NCBI GenBank assembly: GCA_037446115.1
Contig: JBBIJF010000014.1
Coordinates: 48,494 to 112,493, forward strand
Origin: JANWXD01 sp037446115
GTDB taxonomy: Bacteria; Acidobacteriota; Terriglobia; Bryobacterales; Bryobacteraceae
Direction of reading: 5' to 3'
Length of the DNA stretch: 64,000 nt
The notes beneath the pieces are model-generated. The model saw only the letters and a program-made list of their open reading frames with translations. It was not told the DNA's origin and searched no databases. The position numbers were made by a program, and so were the translations under genes. Positions 1 to 6,974 of the stretch are shown here, in pieces; the first letter of the stretch is position 1, and each line of letters opens with the position of its first letter.

Positions 1-554
1 CCTCGCAGACCCAGAGAGAACGAAAGATCCGAAGTTCCAATGAACAGTACGTCCACACCTGGAGTGGAAGCGATGGCTTCGATGTCATCCACAGCGCGCG
101 CCTCCTCGATGATAATTACGACCATCACATTGCGGTCGGCCGAATCGTAGTAGGACTCGGGTTCTGGCCAGGTGCGCATTGCCAAGCCGGCCCCGGAGCC
201 GCGACGTCCGAGCGGGGGGTACTTGCAAGCCTGGACCGCTTGCGCCGCCAGCTCTGGAGTGCTCGTGAAGGGGAAGATCACGCCGTGGACTCCGGCATCG
301 AGAACGCGCTTGGCGGTCCACAGTTCGTTCACCGGAACCCGCGCAAACGGAACGGCGCGAAGCCCCCGTGTCGCAAGGACCACTGCTCGCAGGCTCTCCA
401 GAGTAATCGGAGCGTGCTCCATTTCGATCCAGAGGAAATCGAAGCCCACAATGGCAGCCTGTACCGCCACGTCCGGGCTCGACGTGGTAATGGTGGCCCC
501 CAAGACCGGCTTGTCTTCTCGCAACAGTTGCTTGACGGGGTTTTCCCACGGCAT
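1..554 (-). CDS. HpcH/HpaI family aldolase (partial, C-terminus beyond window edge)
   Basis: Class II pyruvate aldolase of the HpcH/HpaI (4-hydroxy-2-oxoheptanedioate / 2-keto-3-deoxy-sugar-acid aldolase) family, which cleaves 2-keto-3-deoxy acids to pyruvate plus an aldehyde. The visible 184 residues start at ATG 554. They show the catalytic His in IEMEHAPIT (about residue 47), the Arg in VPFARVP, a metal-ligand Glu in VVIIIEEAR and the Asp of LFIGTSDLS. These correspond to the known active-site His, Arg, Glu and Asp of HpaI. The gene is divergent from the aquaporin. A TAGAAT -10-like box lies 8 bases before the ATG, so the leader is very short. The true substrate cannot be told from sequence, and the last part of the barrel lies outside the window. 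Confidence 0.88.
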   Translation of the reverse strand, partial: MPWENPVKQLLREDKPVLGATITTSSPDVAVQAAIVGFDFLWIEMEHAPITLESLRAVVLATRGLRAVPFARVPVNELWTAKRVLDAGVHGVIFPFTSTPELAAQAVQACKYPPLGRRGSGAGLAMRTWPEPESYYDSADRNVMVVIIIEEARAVDDIEAIASTPGVDVLFIGTSDLSFSLGLR

Positions 555-632
555 ACCCTGCCATTCTACGGCGAAATGCGGAAAGTGCGACCGCTACTCC
601 GATACAGGGCTTTGATACAATGCTCCGGTCTT

Positions 633-1406
633 ATGCATCCTCACAGCCTGAAAGCAGAGCTCATCGCCGAATTTCTCGGCACGATGGTGTTGATTCTGTT
701 CGGCAGCGGCGTCGTGGCGATGGTGACGTTGTTCGGCTCCGGCGCGCCCGGGGAGGTCGTAAAAGGGGGCTACACCAACGTCACTTTCGGCTGGGGACTG
801 GGCGTGACCATGGGGTTGTACGTAGCCGGCCGGATCAGCGGGGCTCACATCAATCCCGCCGTGACGGTGACGCTTGCGGTGTTCCGCGGATTTCCCTGGA
901 GGAAAGTGGTGCCGTATTGCCTGGCGCAGACTGCAGGGGCCTTCGCCGGTGCGGCACTGGTCTTCTGGAATTACCGTCCCGCTTTTCAAAAGGCCGATCC
1001 CCTGCTGGAGCGCACGGCTGGGGTTTTCGCCACCTTTCCGGCCTTTCCAGATATGCCGCTGGCCGGCTTGTTCGACCAGATCCTGGGCACCGCCTTGCTT
1101 GTGCTGCTCGTGCTGGCGATCGTGGATGAGCGGAACCAGCCGCTAGGGTCTGGGCTCACCCCTGTAGCCGTGGGACTCGTGGTCGTCGCGATCGGGATGT
1201 CCTTCGGAGGAATGCACGGATACGCAATCAACCCCGCACGGGATTTTGGTCCGCGTCTTCTTACGGTTCTTGCAGGTTTTCGCAACAATGGACTCACCGA
1301 CGGCACGTTTGTGTTCTGGGTGCCTGTTGCCGGGCCGCTGGCGGGCGGACTGCTCGGAGGCTGGGTGTACGACAACTTGGTGCGGCGTTACTTGCCGGCG
1401 CGATAG
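633..1406 (+). CDS. glpF: Aquaglyceroporin (MIP family, GlpF-like)
   Basis: Inner-membrane channel of the major intrinsic protein family, 257 residues. Both hallmark half-helix boxes are present: INPAV (NPA at residues 74-76) and INPARDFGPR (NPA at 200-202). The Asp right after the second NPAR (residue 204) is the residue that marks glycerol facilitators rather than strict water channels, so glycerol or small-polyol uptake is likely. Six hydrophobic segments are evident. ATG 633 is chosen because the upstream frame is not protein-like and overlaps the divergent aldolase gene. There is no Shine-Dalgarno; a TACAAT box at 616-621 would give a leader of only about 5 bases. The next gene, glpX, acts on fructose 1,6-bisphosphate downstream of glycerol entry, which fits a gluconeogenic pairing. 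Confidence 0.9.
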   Translation: MHPHSLKAELIAEFLGTMVLILFGSGVVAMVTLFGSGAPGEVVKGGYTNVTFGWGLGVTMGLYVAGRISGAHINPAVTVTLAVFRGFPWRKVVPYCLAQTAGAFAGAALVFWNYRPAFQKADPLLERTAGVFATFPAFPDMPLAGLFDQILGTALLVLLVLAIVDERNQPLGSGLTPVAVGLVVVAIGMSFGGMHGYAINPARDFGPRLLTVLAGFRNNGLTDGTFVFWVPVAGPLAGGLLGGWVYDNLVRRYLPAR

Positions 1407-1453
1407 GAGGCCCGGACTGGCGCCCGCCACCGTGGGAACAGGCGGAGGGAGAC

Positions 1454-2494
1454 ATGAATCTGGAAGCGGAAAGTTCTTCTGAGGCCGTAGCGCTTTCTGA
1501 CGCGATCGCCGAGTCCCACCTGGCACTTTCGCTGGTGGGAGTCGTGGAGGAAGCCGCCATCGCTGCCGCGCGGACGATGGGACGCGGGGATGCGGAGCTC
1601 GCCGACCGGGCGGCAGTGGAAGCTATGCGCGCGGCATTTGAAAAAGTTCCGATCGAGGGCGCCATTGTAATCGGCGAGGGCGAACGGGACGAAGCGCCTA
1701 TGCTCTACATCGGCGAGCGCGTGGGCGCGGCGGCACCGTCAGGTCTGCGCTACCCGCGTTACGACATCGCGGTGGACCCGCTGGAAGGCACCAACCTCTG
1801 CGCCACCGGGGCCCCGGCAGCCGTCGCGGTACTGGCCGCCTCCGAGCCGGGGGGACTGCTACACGCTCCGGACTGTTACATGGAGAAGATCATTGCGGGC
1901 CCTGCCTGCCGGGGCGCGCTGGACCTCGAGGCGCCCGTGGCGGAAAACCTCCGTACCATCGCCCGTTGCCTGGATCGGGATGTTGAGGACCTGGTGGTGA
2001 TTGTTCTTGACCGGCCGCGCCACCGCAAGCTGGTTGAGGAGATCCGGCAAGCCGGCGCGCGGATCCGGCTGATCAGCGACGGCGATCTCTCCGCCGGTAT
2101 CGCCGTGGCGGTCCGGGGCGCCGGCGTACACGCTGTCATGGGCACCGGTGGAGCTCCTGAGGGAGTTCTTACGGCAGCCGCCTTGCGCTGTCTCGGCGGA
2201 GCAATGGTAGCCCGGCTCGTGATCGACACGCCGGAGCTCGAAGAGCGGATCCAAAGCATGGGCATCCGCGACCCCCGGCGCATTTACGGGGCGCGGGATC
2301 TTGCGCCCGGCAAGCGGCTGATCTTCGCTGCGTGCGGTGTCACCGACGGCGCCTTGCTGCACGGTGTGCGCTTCTTCGGCGGGGGCTGCCGTACCCACTC
2401 ACTCGTTATGACACTCGCCTCCCACACGGTGCGTTTCGTGGATGCCGTCCGTCTGGAAGGGCCCCCAGGACCGCGCGGTGTGCGGCTGTATTAA
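1454..2494 (+). CDS. glpX: Class II fructose-1,6-bisphosphatase (GlpX)
   Basis: Hydrolyses fructose 1,6-bisphosphate to fructose 6-phosphate in gluconeogenesis. The 346-residue protein carries IGEGERDEAPML (73-84) and DPLEGTN (108-114), the Mg-binding signatures of the Li-sensitive phosphatase superfamily, followed by the SDGDLSAG segment and GTGGAPEGVLTAAA that binds the sugar phosphate in GlpX. Length matches the family (about 330-350). A GGAGGGA ribosome site lies 5 bases before ATG 1454. It follows glpF in the same direction with a 47-bp gap, so co-transcription is plausible. The 3' end is convergent with ridA. Confidence 0.95.
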   Translation: MNLEAESSSEAVALSDAIAESHLALSLVGVVEEAAIAAARTMGRGDAELADRAAVEAMRAAFEKVPIEGAIVIGEGERDEAPMLYIGERVGAAAPSGLRYPRYDIAVDPLEGTNLCATGAPAAVAVLAASEPGGLLHAPDCYMEKIIAGPACRGALDLEAPVAENLRTIARCLDRDVEDLVVIVLDRPRHRKLVEEIRQAGARIRLISDGDLSAGIAVAVRGAGVHAVMGTGGAPEGVLTAAALRCLGGAMVARLVIDTPELEERIQSMGIRDPRRIYGARDLAPGKRLIFAACGVTDGALLHGVRFFGGGCRTHSLVMTLASHTVRFVDAVRLEGPPGPRGVRLY

Positions 2495-2503
2495 GAGTCC
2501 CCG

Positions 2504-2887
2504 TCACCGCGGCTTATAGGCAATACAATCGATTTCGACCTTCATTTCCGGCACGACAAACTTCGCCTCAACGGTCGTGCGCGCCGGTTTCTGCTCGCCG
2601 AAAAACTCCGCGTAAACTTCGTTCATCGCCGCGAAATCCCGGCCGTCGGCCAGAAATACGGAACACTTGACCACATCCCGCAGGGAGGCGCCGCACGCCT
2701 CCAGAATGCGTTGGATGTTGGTCAAGACCAGGCGCGTTTCGTGACGGATGTCGCCAAACGAGAACAGGTTCGTGGCCGGATCAATCGGCCCCTGGCCCGA
2801 AACAAAAATAAAATCACCTGCCCTTACGGCGGGGGAATACGGTCCGCGAGGCGCAGGCACACCGTCGGGGATCACTCGCTCGATCAT
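2504..2887 (-). CDS. ridA: RidA family (YjgF/YER057c/UK114) enamine/imine deaminase
   Basis: Small cytosolic protein of 127 residues that hydrolyses reactive enamines/imines such as 2-aminoacrylate formed by PLP enzymes. The family pattern is clear: GPYSPAVRAGDFIFVSGQ near the N-terminus and PARTTVEA, whose Arg is the substrate-carboxylate ligand in RidA. The C-terminal VEIDCIAYK matches the last strand of the fold. An AGGAG site lies 8 bases before ATG 2887. It is convergent with glpX (9-bp gap) and lies just downstream of the NYN gene on the same strand. Confidence 0.93.
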   Translation of the reverse strand: MIERVIPDGVPAPRGPYSPAVRAGDFIFVSGQGPIDPATNLFSFGDIRHETRLVLTNIQRILEACGASLRDVVKCSVFLADGRDFAAMNEVYAEFFGEQKPARTTVEAKFVVPEMKVEIDCIAYKPR

Positions 2888-2908
2888 TCCAGTGGCTCCT
2901 AAGTCCGG

Positions 2909-4105
2909 CTATTTTACTGATTCTGCAGCGGACCTGCGGCGGCGCCGCGGCCGCGTCGCGGATGTGGACGTGACGTCTTCGCCAGCCGCAGCGCGCTTCC
3001 GGCGAGCCGTGCGGCGTTTCTTCGGCTCGTCGGGCAACGGGGAGGCAACCACGGGAACCTCCAGATCCGCAGGGGGGTAGAACTCGGCCCCGAGGAACAC
3101 GAGCAAGCCCCGGTCCTCGTGCGGCTCTATCCGTACGACCAGCTTGTCTTGCGCGTAGTTGAGAAACTCAGCGAACTCGCGGAAACCGTACGCCGCCGGG
3201 TTGAAATCCGGATGCTCCTGGCGGAACCACGCTTCCACTTCTTCGGCCGGGCGGCCGTTTTCCAGCTCGAGCCGGTGCGTCTCCAGCACGTCGCGCAGCA
3301 GCGGGAGCGCCTCCTCCGGATCGAGGACGGGGGCCGGCGGCACCGCGCTCTTGCGCTCGATGATATAGCGCCCCTCACTGCCGGACAGCTCCACATACCC
3401 CGCGTTGCGCAGCTTTTCCACGAACTCCGAAAAACTGCCCGCGCCGTAATCCTTTTCGCTGAAGGCAGGGTCGAGCTGCAGCATGGTGGACTTGAGCAGG
3501 CCAAGCTGCGGCTGGACGCCTCGTCGCTCCAACACCTGGAGCGCACGCTCTACGAGAGGCATGGCGTGGGCCGGGTCCAGAGCCGCCTGCCGCTTCCGCG
3601 GCGCTCGCTGGCTCGGCTGGCGGGATGTTTTCTGCGATTCGTCCAGAAGCGATTCGTAGCTGATGAATTCGTGGCAGTTCTGTTGAAGAATCGTGCTGGT
3701 GAACGCCTTGCCTCCCAGCACGAAAACCGTCTTGCCATACTCGCGCAGCTTGTTGACAAGCGGGATGAAATCGCTGTCCCCGCTCACGATCGCAAACGCG
3801 TTGATGTGGTCGTGCGTGAACGCCATCTCCAGGGCGTCGAGGGCGAGGTTGATGTCCGCTCCGTTCTTGTCGCCGCGGGGCGAAGGGATGCGCTGCACCA
3901 TCTGCACGGCGTTCTCCGCCATCTTGCGTGTGGCGCCCTCCTGGCGGCCCCAGTTGGCGTAGGCAAACTTGGCCACCACATCGCCCCGCTCCTTGAGGGC
4001 GTTCAAGGCGAGCGCGACGTCAAATTCGCGCCCCAGCGTGGACTTCACGCCGATCTCGATGTTGTCGTAGTCAATGAATACCGCAATGTTGGGTCGTTCC
4101 TGCAT
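2909..4105 (-). CDS. NYN-domain RNase-like protein with tandem OST-HTH/LOTUS domains
   Basis: The 398-residue protein starts with a NYN (LabA/DUF88, PIN-like) domain. It has Asp pairs at 12/14 (VFIDYDNIEIG), Asp84 (GADINLALD) and Asp110/112 (VSGDSDFIPL), the acidic set expected of a metal-dependent RNase. Two winged-helix OST-HTH/LOTUS modules follow, at about 180-250 and 263-330; such modules bind RNA, notably G-rich or structured RNA. The last 35 residues are very basic (KKRRTARRKR), consistent with nucleic-acid binding. The domain order resembles eukaryotic MARF1/limkain-type proteins. Target RNA is unknown. It is transcribed towards ridA with a 21-bp gap. Confidence 0.85.
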   Translation of the reverse strand: MQERPNIAVFIDYDNIEIGVKSTLGREFDVALALNALKERGDVVAKFAYANWGRQEGATRKMAENAVQMVQRIPSPRGDKNGADINLALDALEMAFTHDHINAFAIVSGDSDFIPLVNKLREYGKTVFVLGGKAFTSTILQQNCHEFISYESLLDESQKTSRQPSQRAPRKRQAALDPAHAMPLVERALQVLERRGVQPQLGLLKSTMLQLDPAFSEKDYGAGSFSEFVEKLRNAGYVELSGSEGRYIIERKSAVPPAPVLDPEEALPLLRDVLETHRLELENGRPAEEVEAWFRQEHPDFNPAAYGFREFAEFLNYAQDKLVVRIEPHEDRGLLVFLGAEFYPPADLEVPVVASPLPDEPKKRRTARRKRAAAGEDVTSTSATRPRRRRRSAAESVK

Positions 4106-4127
4106 GGCTACTCTTTTATCCTCGGGC

Positions 4128-4538
4128 TCACGGCCCGCTAACGGCCTGCTTGACCGAAGACCGGATGAAATTCACGATCTCCTGAAGCGAGGCTCCCGGC
4201 TGAAACACGGCGGCGACCCCTAACTGCTTCAACTGCTCGGCGTCCTCGTCGGGAATGATACCGCCGACGATCACGAGGACATCCTCCGCACCCTTTTCCT
4301 TGAGCAACTGCATCACCCGGGGCACGATCGCGTTGTGAGCGCCGGAAAGGATCGACAAGCCGATCACCTGCACATCCTCCTGCAGCGCGGCATTGACGAT
4401 CATCTCCGGCGTCTGGCGGAGCCCCGTATAGATGACCTCCATACCCGCGTCCCGCAGGGCGCGGGCGATAATCTTGACGCCCCGGTCGTGGCCGTCCAGG
4501 CCCGGCTTCGCCACCAAAACTCGAATCGGGCGCTCCAT
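4128..4538 (-). CDS. icmB: Acyl-CoA mutase small (B12-binding) subunit
   Basis: Cobalamin-binding subunit of a split adenosyl-B12 acyl-CoA mutase, 136 residues, the same size as known IcmB. The DxHxxG base-off/His-on motif is GLDGHDRG with His17 as the predicted cobalt ligand, followed by GLSILSGAH and the VIVGGIIPDED segment that wraps the nucleotide tail. ATG 4538 is chosen because it sits 7 bases after the large-subunit stop and starts exactly at the conserved IRVLVAKPGLDGH strand. The two subunits form one heteromeric enzyme and are cotranscribed. Confidence 0.9.
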   Translation of the reverse strand: MERPIRVLVAKPGLDGHDRGVKIIARALRDAGMEVIYTGLRQTPEMIVNAALQEDVQVIGLSILSGAHNAIVPRVMQLLKEKGAEDVLVIVGGIIPDEDAEQLKQLGVAAVFQPGASLQEIVNFIRSSVKQAVSGP

Positions 4539-4545
4539 AACCGGC

Positions 4546-6162
4546 TTACAACACGTTGGGTTCCTGGTATGTGCCAAACACGCCCCGCAGTGCGTCACAG
4601 ATCTCGCCGAGGGTGGCGTAGGAACGCACTGCGTCCAGCAGGTACGGCATCGTATTCTCGCGACCTTCCGCCGCCCGCCGCACCGCGTCGAGAGCCGCCT
4701 GCACGCGCGTGCTGCTGCGCCTCCGGCGCAACGCCGCCAGGCGCTCCCGCTGCTTGCGGGCCGCCGTCTCGTCGATCTGGAGGATCTCGATCGGCGCGTC
4801 GTGATCGCTCTGGAACGCGTTGACGCCCACCACGATGCGCTCACCCGCCTCGACGGCGCGCTGGTAGGCATAGCTGGCTTGCGCGATCTCCCGTTGCGGG
4901 TAATTCTGCTCGATCGCCGGGATCATCCCGCCCATCTCGTCAATCCGCCGAATGTAGTCCTCGGCGCCGCGCTCCATTTGCACGGTCAGCCACTCCAGAT
5001 AGTAACTCCCGCCCAGCGGATCCGGAGTCGCCGTTACACCACTTTCATAGGCAATCACCTGCTGGGTGCGCAGCGCCAGCGTCACGGCGTGTTCGCTCGG
5101 AAGCGCATAGGCCTCGTCAAGCGAGTTGGTGTGCAGCGACTGGCAACCTCCCAACACGGCCGCCAGCGCCTGCAGGGTCGTTCGCACGACATTGTTGTAC
5201 GGCTGTTGCCAGGTGAGCGAACACCCCGCCGTCTGGGCGTGAAAGCGCAGTTTCATGCTGCGCTCGTTGCGGGCGCCAAAACGGTCCCGCATGATGCGGG
5301 CCCACATTCGCCGCGCCGCCCGGTACTTGGCGATTTCCTCGAAGAAATCGTTATGGGCGTTGAAGAAAAAGCTCAGCCGCGGCGCAAACTCATCCACGCC
5401 CATCCCGCGCCGCACCGCCCACTCCACGTATTCGATCCCGTCCCGTAACGTGAAGGCCAGCTCCTGCACTGCGGTCGAGCCCGCCTCGCGAATGTGGTAG
5501 CCGCTGATGGAAATCGGGTTGAACTTCGGAACATGGCGCGTGGCGAACTCGATCACGTCGGTCACCAGGCGCATGGACGGGCGCGGCGGAAAGATGTACT
5601 CTTTCTGCGCGATATACTCCTTCAAAATATCGTTCTGCAGCGTTCCGTTCAGGCGCGCCCACTCCACGCCCTGCTGTTCGGCCACCGCCAGATACATCGC
5701 CCAGATCACCGGGGCCGGCGAGTTGATCGTCATCGAGACCGAAACCTCGCCGAGCGGAATGCCGCGAAACAGCGTTTCCATGTCTTCCAGCGAGCAGATC
5801 GCCACGCCGCACTTGCCCACCTCCCCTGCCGCCGCCGGATGGTCGGAATCGAAGCCCATCAGAGTCGGCAGGTCGAACGCGACCGAAAGGCCGGTCTGCC
5901 CCTGCTCGAGCAGGTAGTGGTAGCGCGCGTTGGTCTCCTCCGCAGTTGCGAATCCCGCAAACTGGCGCATGGTCCACAGCTTGCCCCGATACATGGTGCG
6001 ATGGATCCCGCGCGTGTAAGGAAACTCCCCGGGTTCGCCCAGATCGCGGGAGGGGTCGAACCCGGCCAGATGCTCGGGCCCATAGGCGGGCTCGACCGGG
6101 ATCCCGCTCAGCGTGGTCACTACCTTGGGCGCCGTCTCCGTCGCGCCCGCAGCTTTCCTCAT
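4546..6162 (-). CDS. icmA: Acyl-CoA mutase large subunit, probable isobutyryl-CoA mutase
   Basis: TIM-barrel subunit of the methylmalonyl-CoA mutase family, 538 residues. It has YTRGIHRTMYRGKLWTMRQF near the N-terminus and ISISGYHIREAG with the catalytic His (equivalent to His244). The two specificity positions are telling. The residue matching Tyr89 of methylmalonyl-CoA mutase is Phe68 (in TMRQFAGF), and the one matching Arg207 is Gln186 (in KEYIAQKEY). The 118-residue spacing is kept. Phe/Gln is the pairing described for isobutyryl-CoA mutase, which interconverts n-butyryl-CoA and isobutyryl-CoA. General annotation as methylmalonyl-CoA mutase would therefore be doubtful. No G-protein chaperone (MeaB/MeaI) is adjacent. 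Confidence 0.82.
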   Translation of the reverse strand: MRKAAGATETAPKVVTTLSGIPVEPAYGPEHLAGFDPSRDLGEPGEFPYTRGIHRTMYRGKLWTMRQFAGFATAEETNARYHYLLEQGQTGLSVAFDLPTLMGFDSDHPAAAGEVGKCGVAICSLEDMETLFRGIPLGEVSVSMTINSPAPVIWAMYLAVAEQQGVEWARLNGTLQNDILKEYIAQKEYIFPPRPSMRLVTDVIEFATRHVPKFNPISISGYHIREAGSTAVQELAFTLRDGIEYVEWAVRRGMGVDEFAPRLSFFFNAHNDFFEEIAKYRAARRMWARIMRDRFGARNERSMKLRFHAQTAGCSLTWQQPYNNVVRTTLQALAAVLGGCQSLHTNSLDEAYALPSEHAVTLALRTQQVIAYESGVTATPDPLGGSYYLEWLTVQMERGAEDYIRRIDEMGGMIPAIEQNYPQREIAQASYAYQRAVEAGERIVVGVNAFQSDHDAPIEILQIDETAARKQRERLAALRRRRSSTRVQAALDAVRRAAEGRENTMPYLLDAVRSYATLGEICDALRGVFGTYQEPNVL

Positions 6163-6401
6163 CTGCCCTCATTGTCGAATTTCGGACATGGGCGACGCAA
6201 CAACCAAATCCCGTTTTTGGCTCCGGGAGTTTTCCACCTGCGACCCCGGATGCCGGGCAATTTCACCCACCCCGCCCCGACCTCCGCCACCGTAACTCTC
6301 AGACTTGAATACCCCCGGTCGTATTTTCAGACTATCATGTCTGATTTGGCACTCTGTGTGCACCCCCGGTGCCGGCGCAGCCGCCGGCTGCGGGAGGTTC
6401 T

Positions 6402-6974
6402 ATGCCGACCTATGGATGGCTGCTGGATCCCAAGCGATGCATCGAATGCCGGGCATGCGAGGCGGCCTGCAAACAGTGGAACGGGGTGGATACGGGGACC
6501 GGCGTGCGGTGGCGCCAGGTGCGCGTATCCGAGAAAGGCAGCTTCCCGGCGGTCTCAACCCAAGCGCTTTCACTGGCTTGCAATCACTGCGACCGCCCGC
6601 TTTGCCTCATGGCCTGTCCCGTCAAGGCCTATTACCGCCGTCCCGACGGCGTCATCATCCTCGACCAGACCAAATGCGTGGGCTGCCGCTACTGTCTGAA
6701 GTGGTGTCCCTACGGAGCCCCTCAGTTCAACCAGCGTACCGGCAAGATGGAGAAGTGCACGATGTGCGCCGATCGCATTGACGCCGCCCGTGAGCCCGCC
6801 TGTGCATCCGCGTGCCCGACCGGCGCCCTCCGCTGGGGTAAGTGGGAGGAGATCGCCGCCCAAGGTGTGGATCAGGTGGAGAACTTCTCCACGCCGGTGA
6901 CGACGCGACCTGCCATTCGCTTCGTCACAGAGCCCTGGAAGAGCGGAGATATGGAGGCGCGAACATGGCACTGA
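6402..6974 (+). CDS. Four-cluster 4Fe-4S electron-transfer subunit of a DMSO-reductase-type enzyme
   Basis: DmsB/NrfC-like subunit of 190 residues that relays electrons to or from the molybdenum subunit encoded next. Four cysteine groups are seen: CIECRACEAACK (from Cys13), CNHCDRPLCLMACP, CVGCRYCLKWCP and CTMCADRI paired with CASACPTGA. All sixteen ligands appear present, so four [4Fe-4S] clusters are expected. ATG 6402 is chosen because GGGAGG lies 5 bases upstream and the protein then begins directly with the first cluster strand. There is no signal peptide, so it would be carried out by the Tat-exported partner. It overlaps that gene by 10 bases. Confidence 0.92.
   Translation: MPTYGWLLDPKRCIECRACEAACKQWNGVDTGTGVRWRQVRVSEKGSFPAVSTQALSLACNHCDRPLCLMACPVKAYYRRPDGVIILDQTKCVGCRYCLKWCPYGAPQFNQRTGKMEKCTMCADRIDAAREPACASACPTGALRWGKWEEIAAQGVDQVENFSTPVTTRPAIRFVTEPWKSGDMEARTWH

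Noticed and set aside
240..632. N-terminal extension of the aquaporin frame
   Set aside because: The extension is antisense to the aldolase gene and is not protein-like. MIP proteins start near the ATG at 633.
3119..4141. Plus-strand open frame of 340 codons
   Set aside because: Antisense to the NYN-LOTUS gene. Composition is typical of a shadow frame and there is no ribosome site.
4546..6162. Annotation as ordinary methylmalonyl-CoA mutase
   Set aside because: The residues equivalent to Tyr89 and Arg207 are Phe and Gln, which argues against a dicarboxylic CoA substrate.
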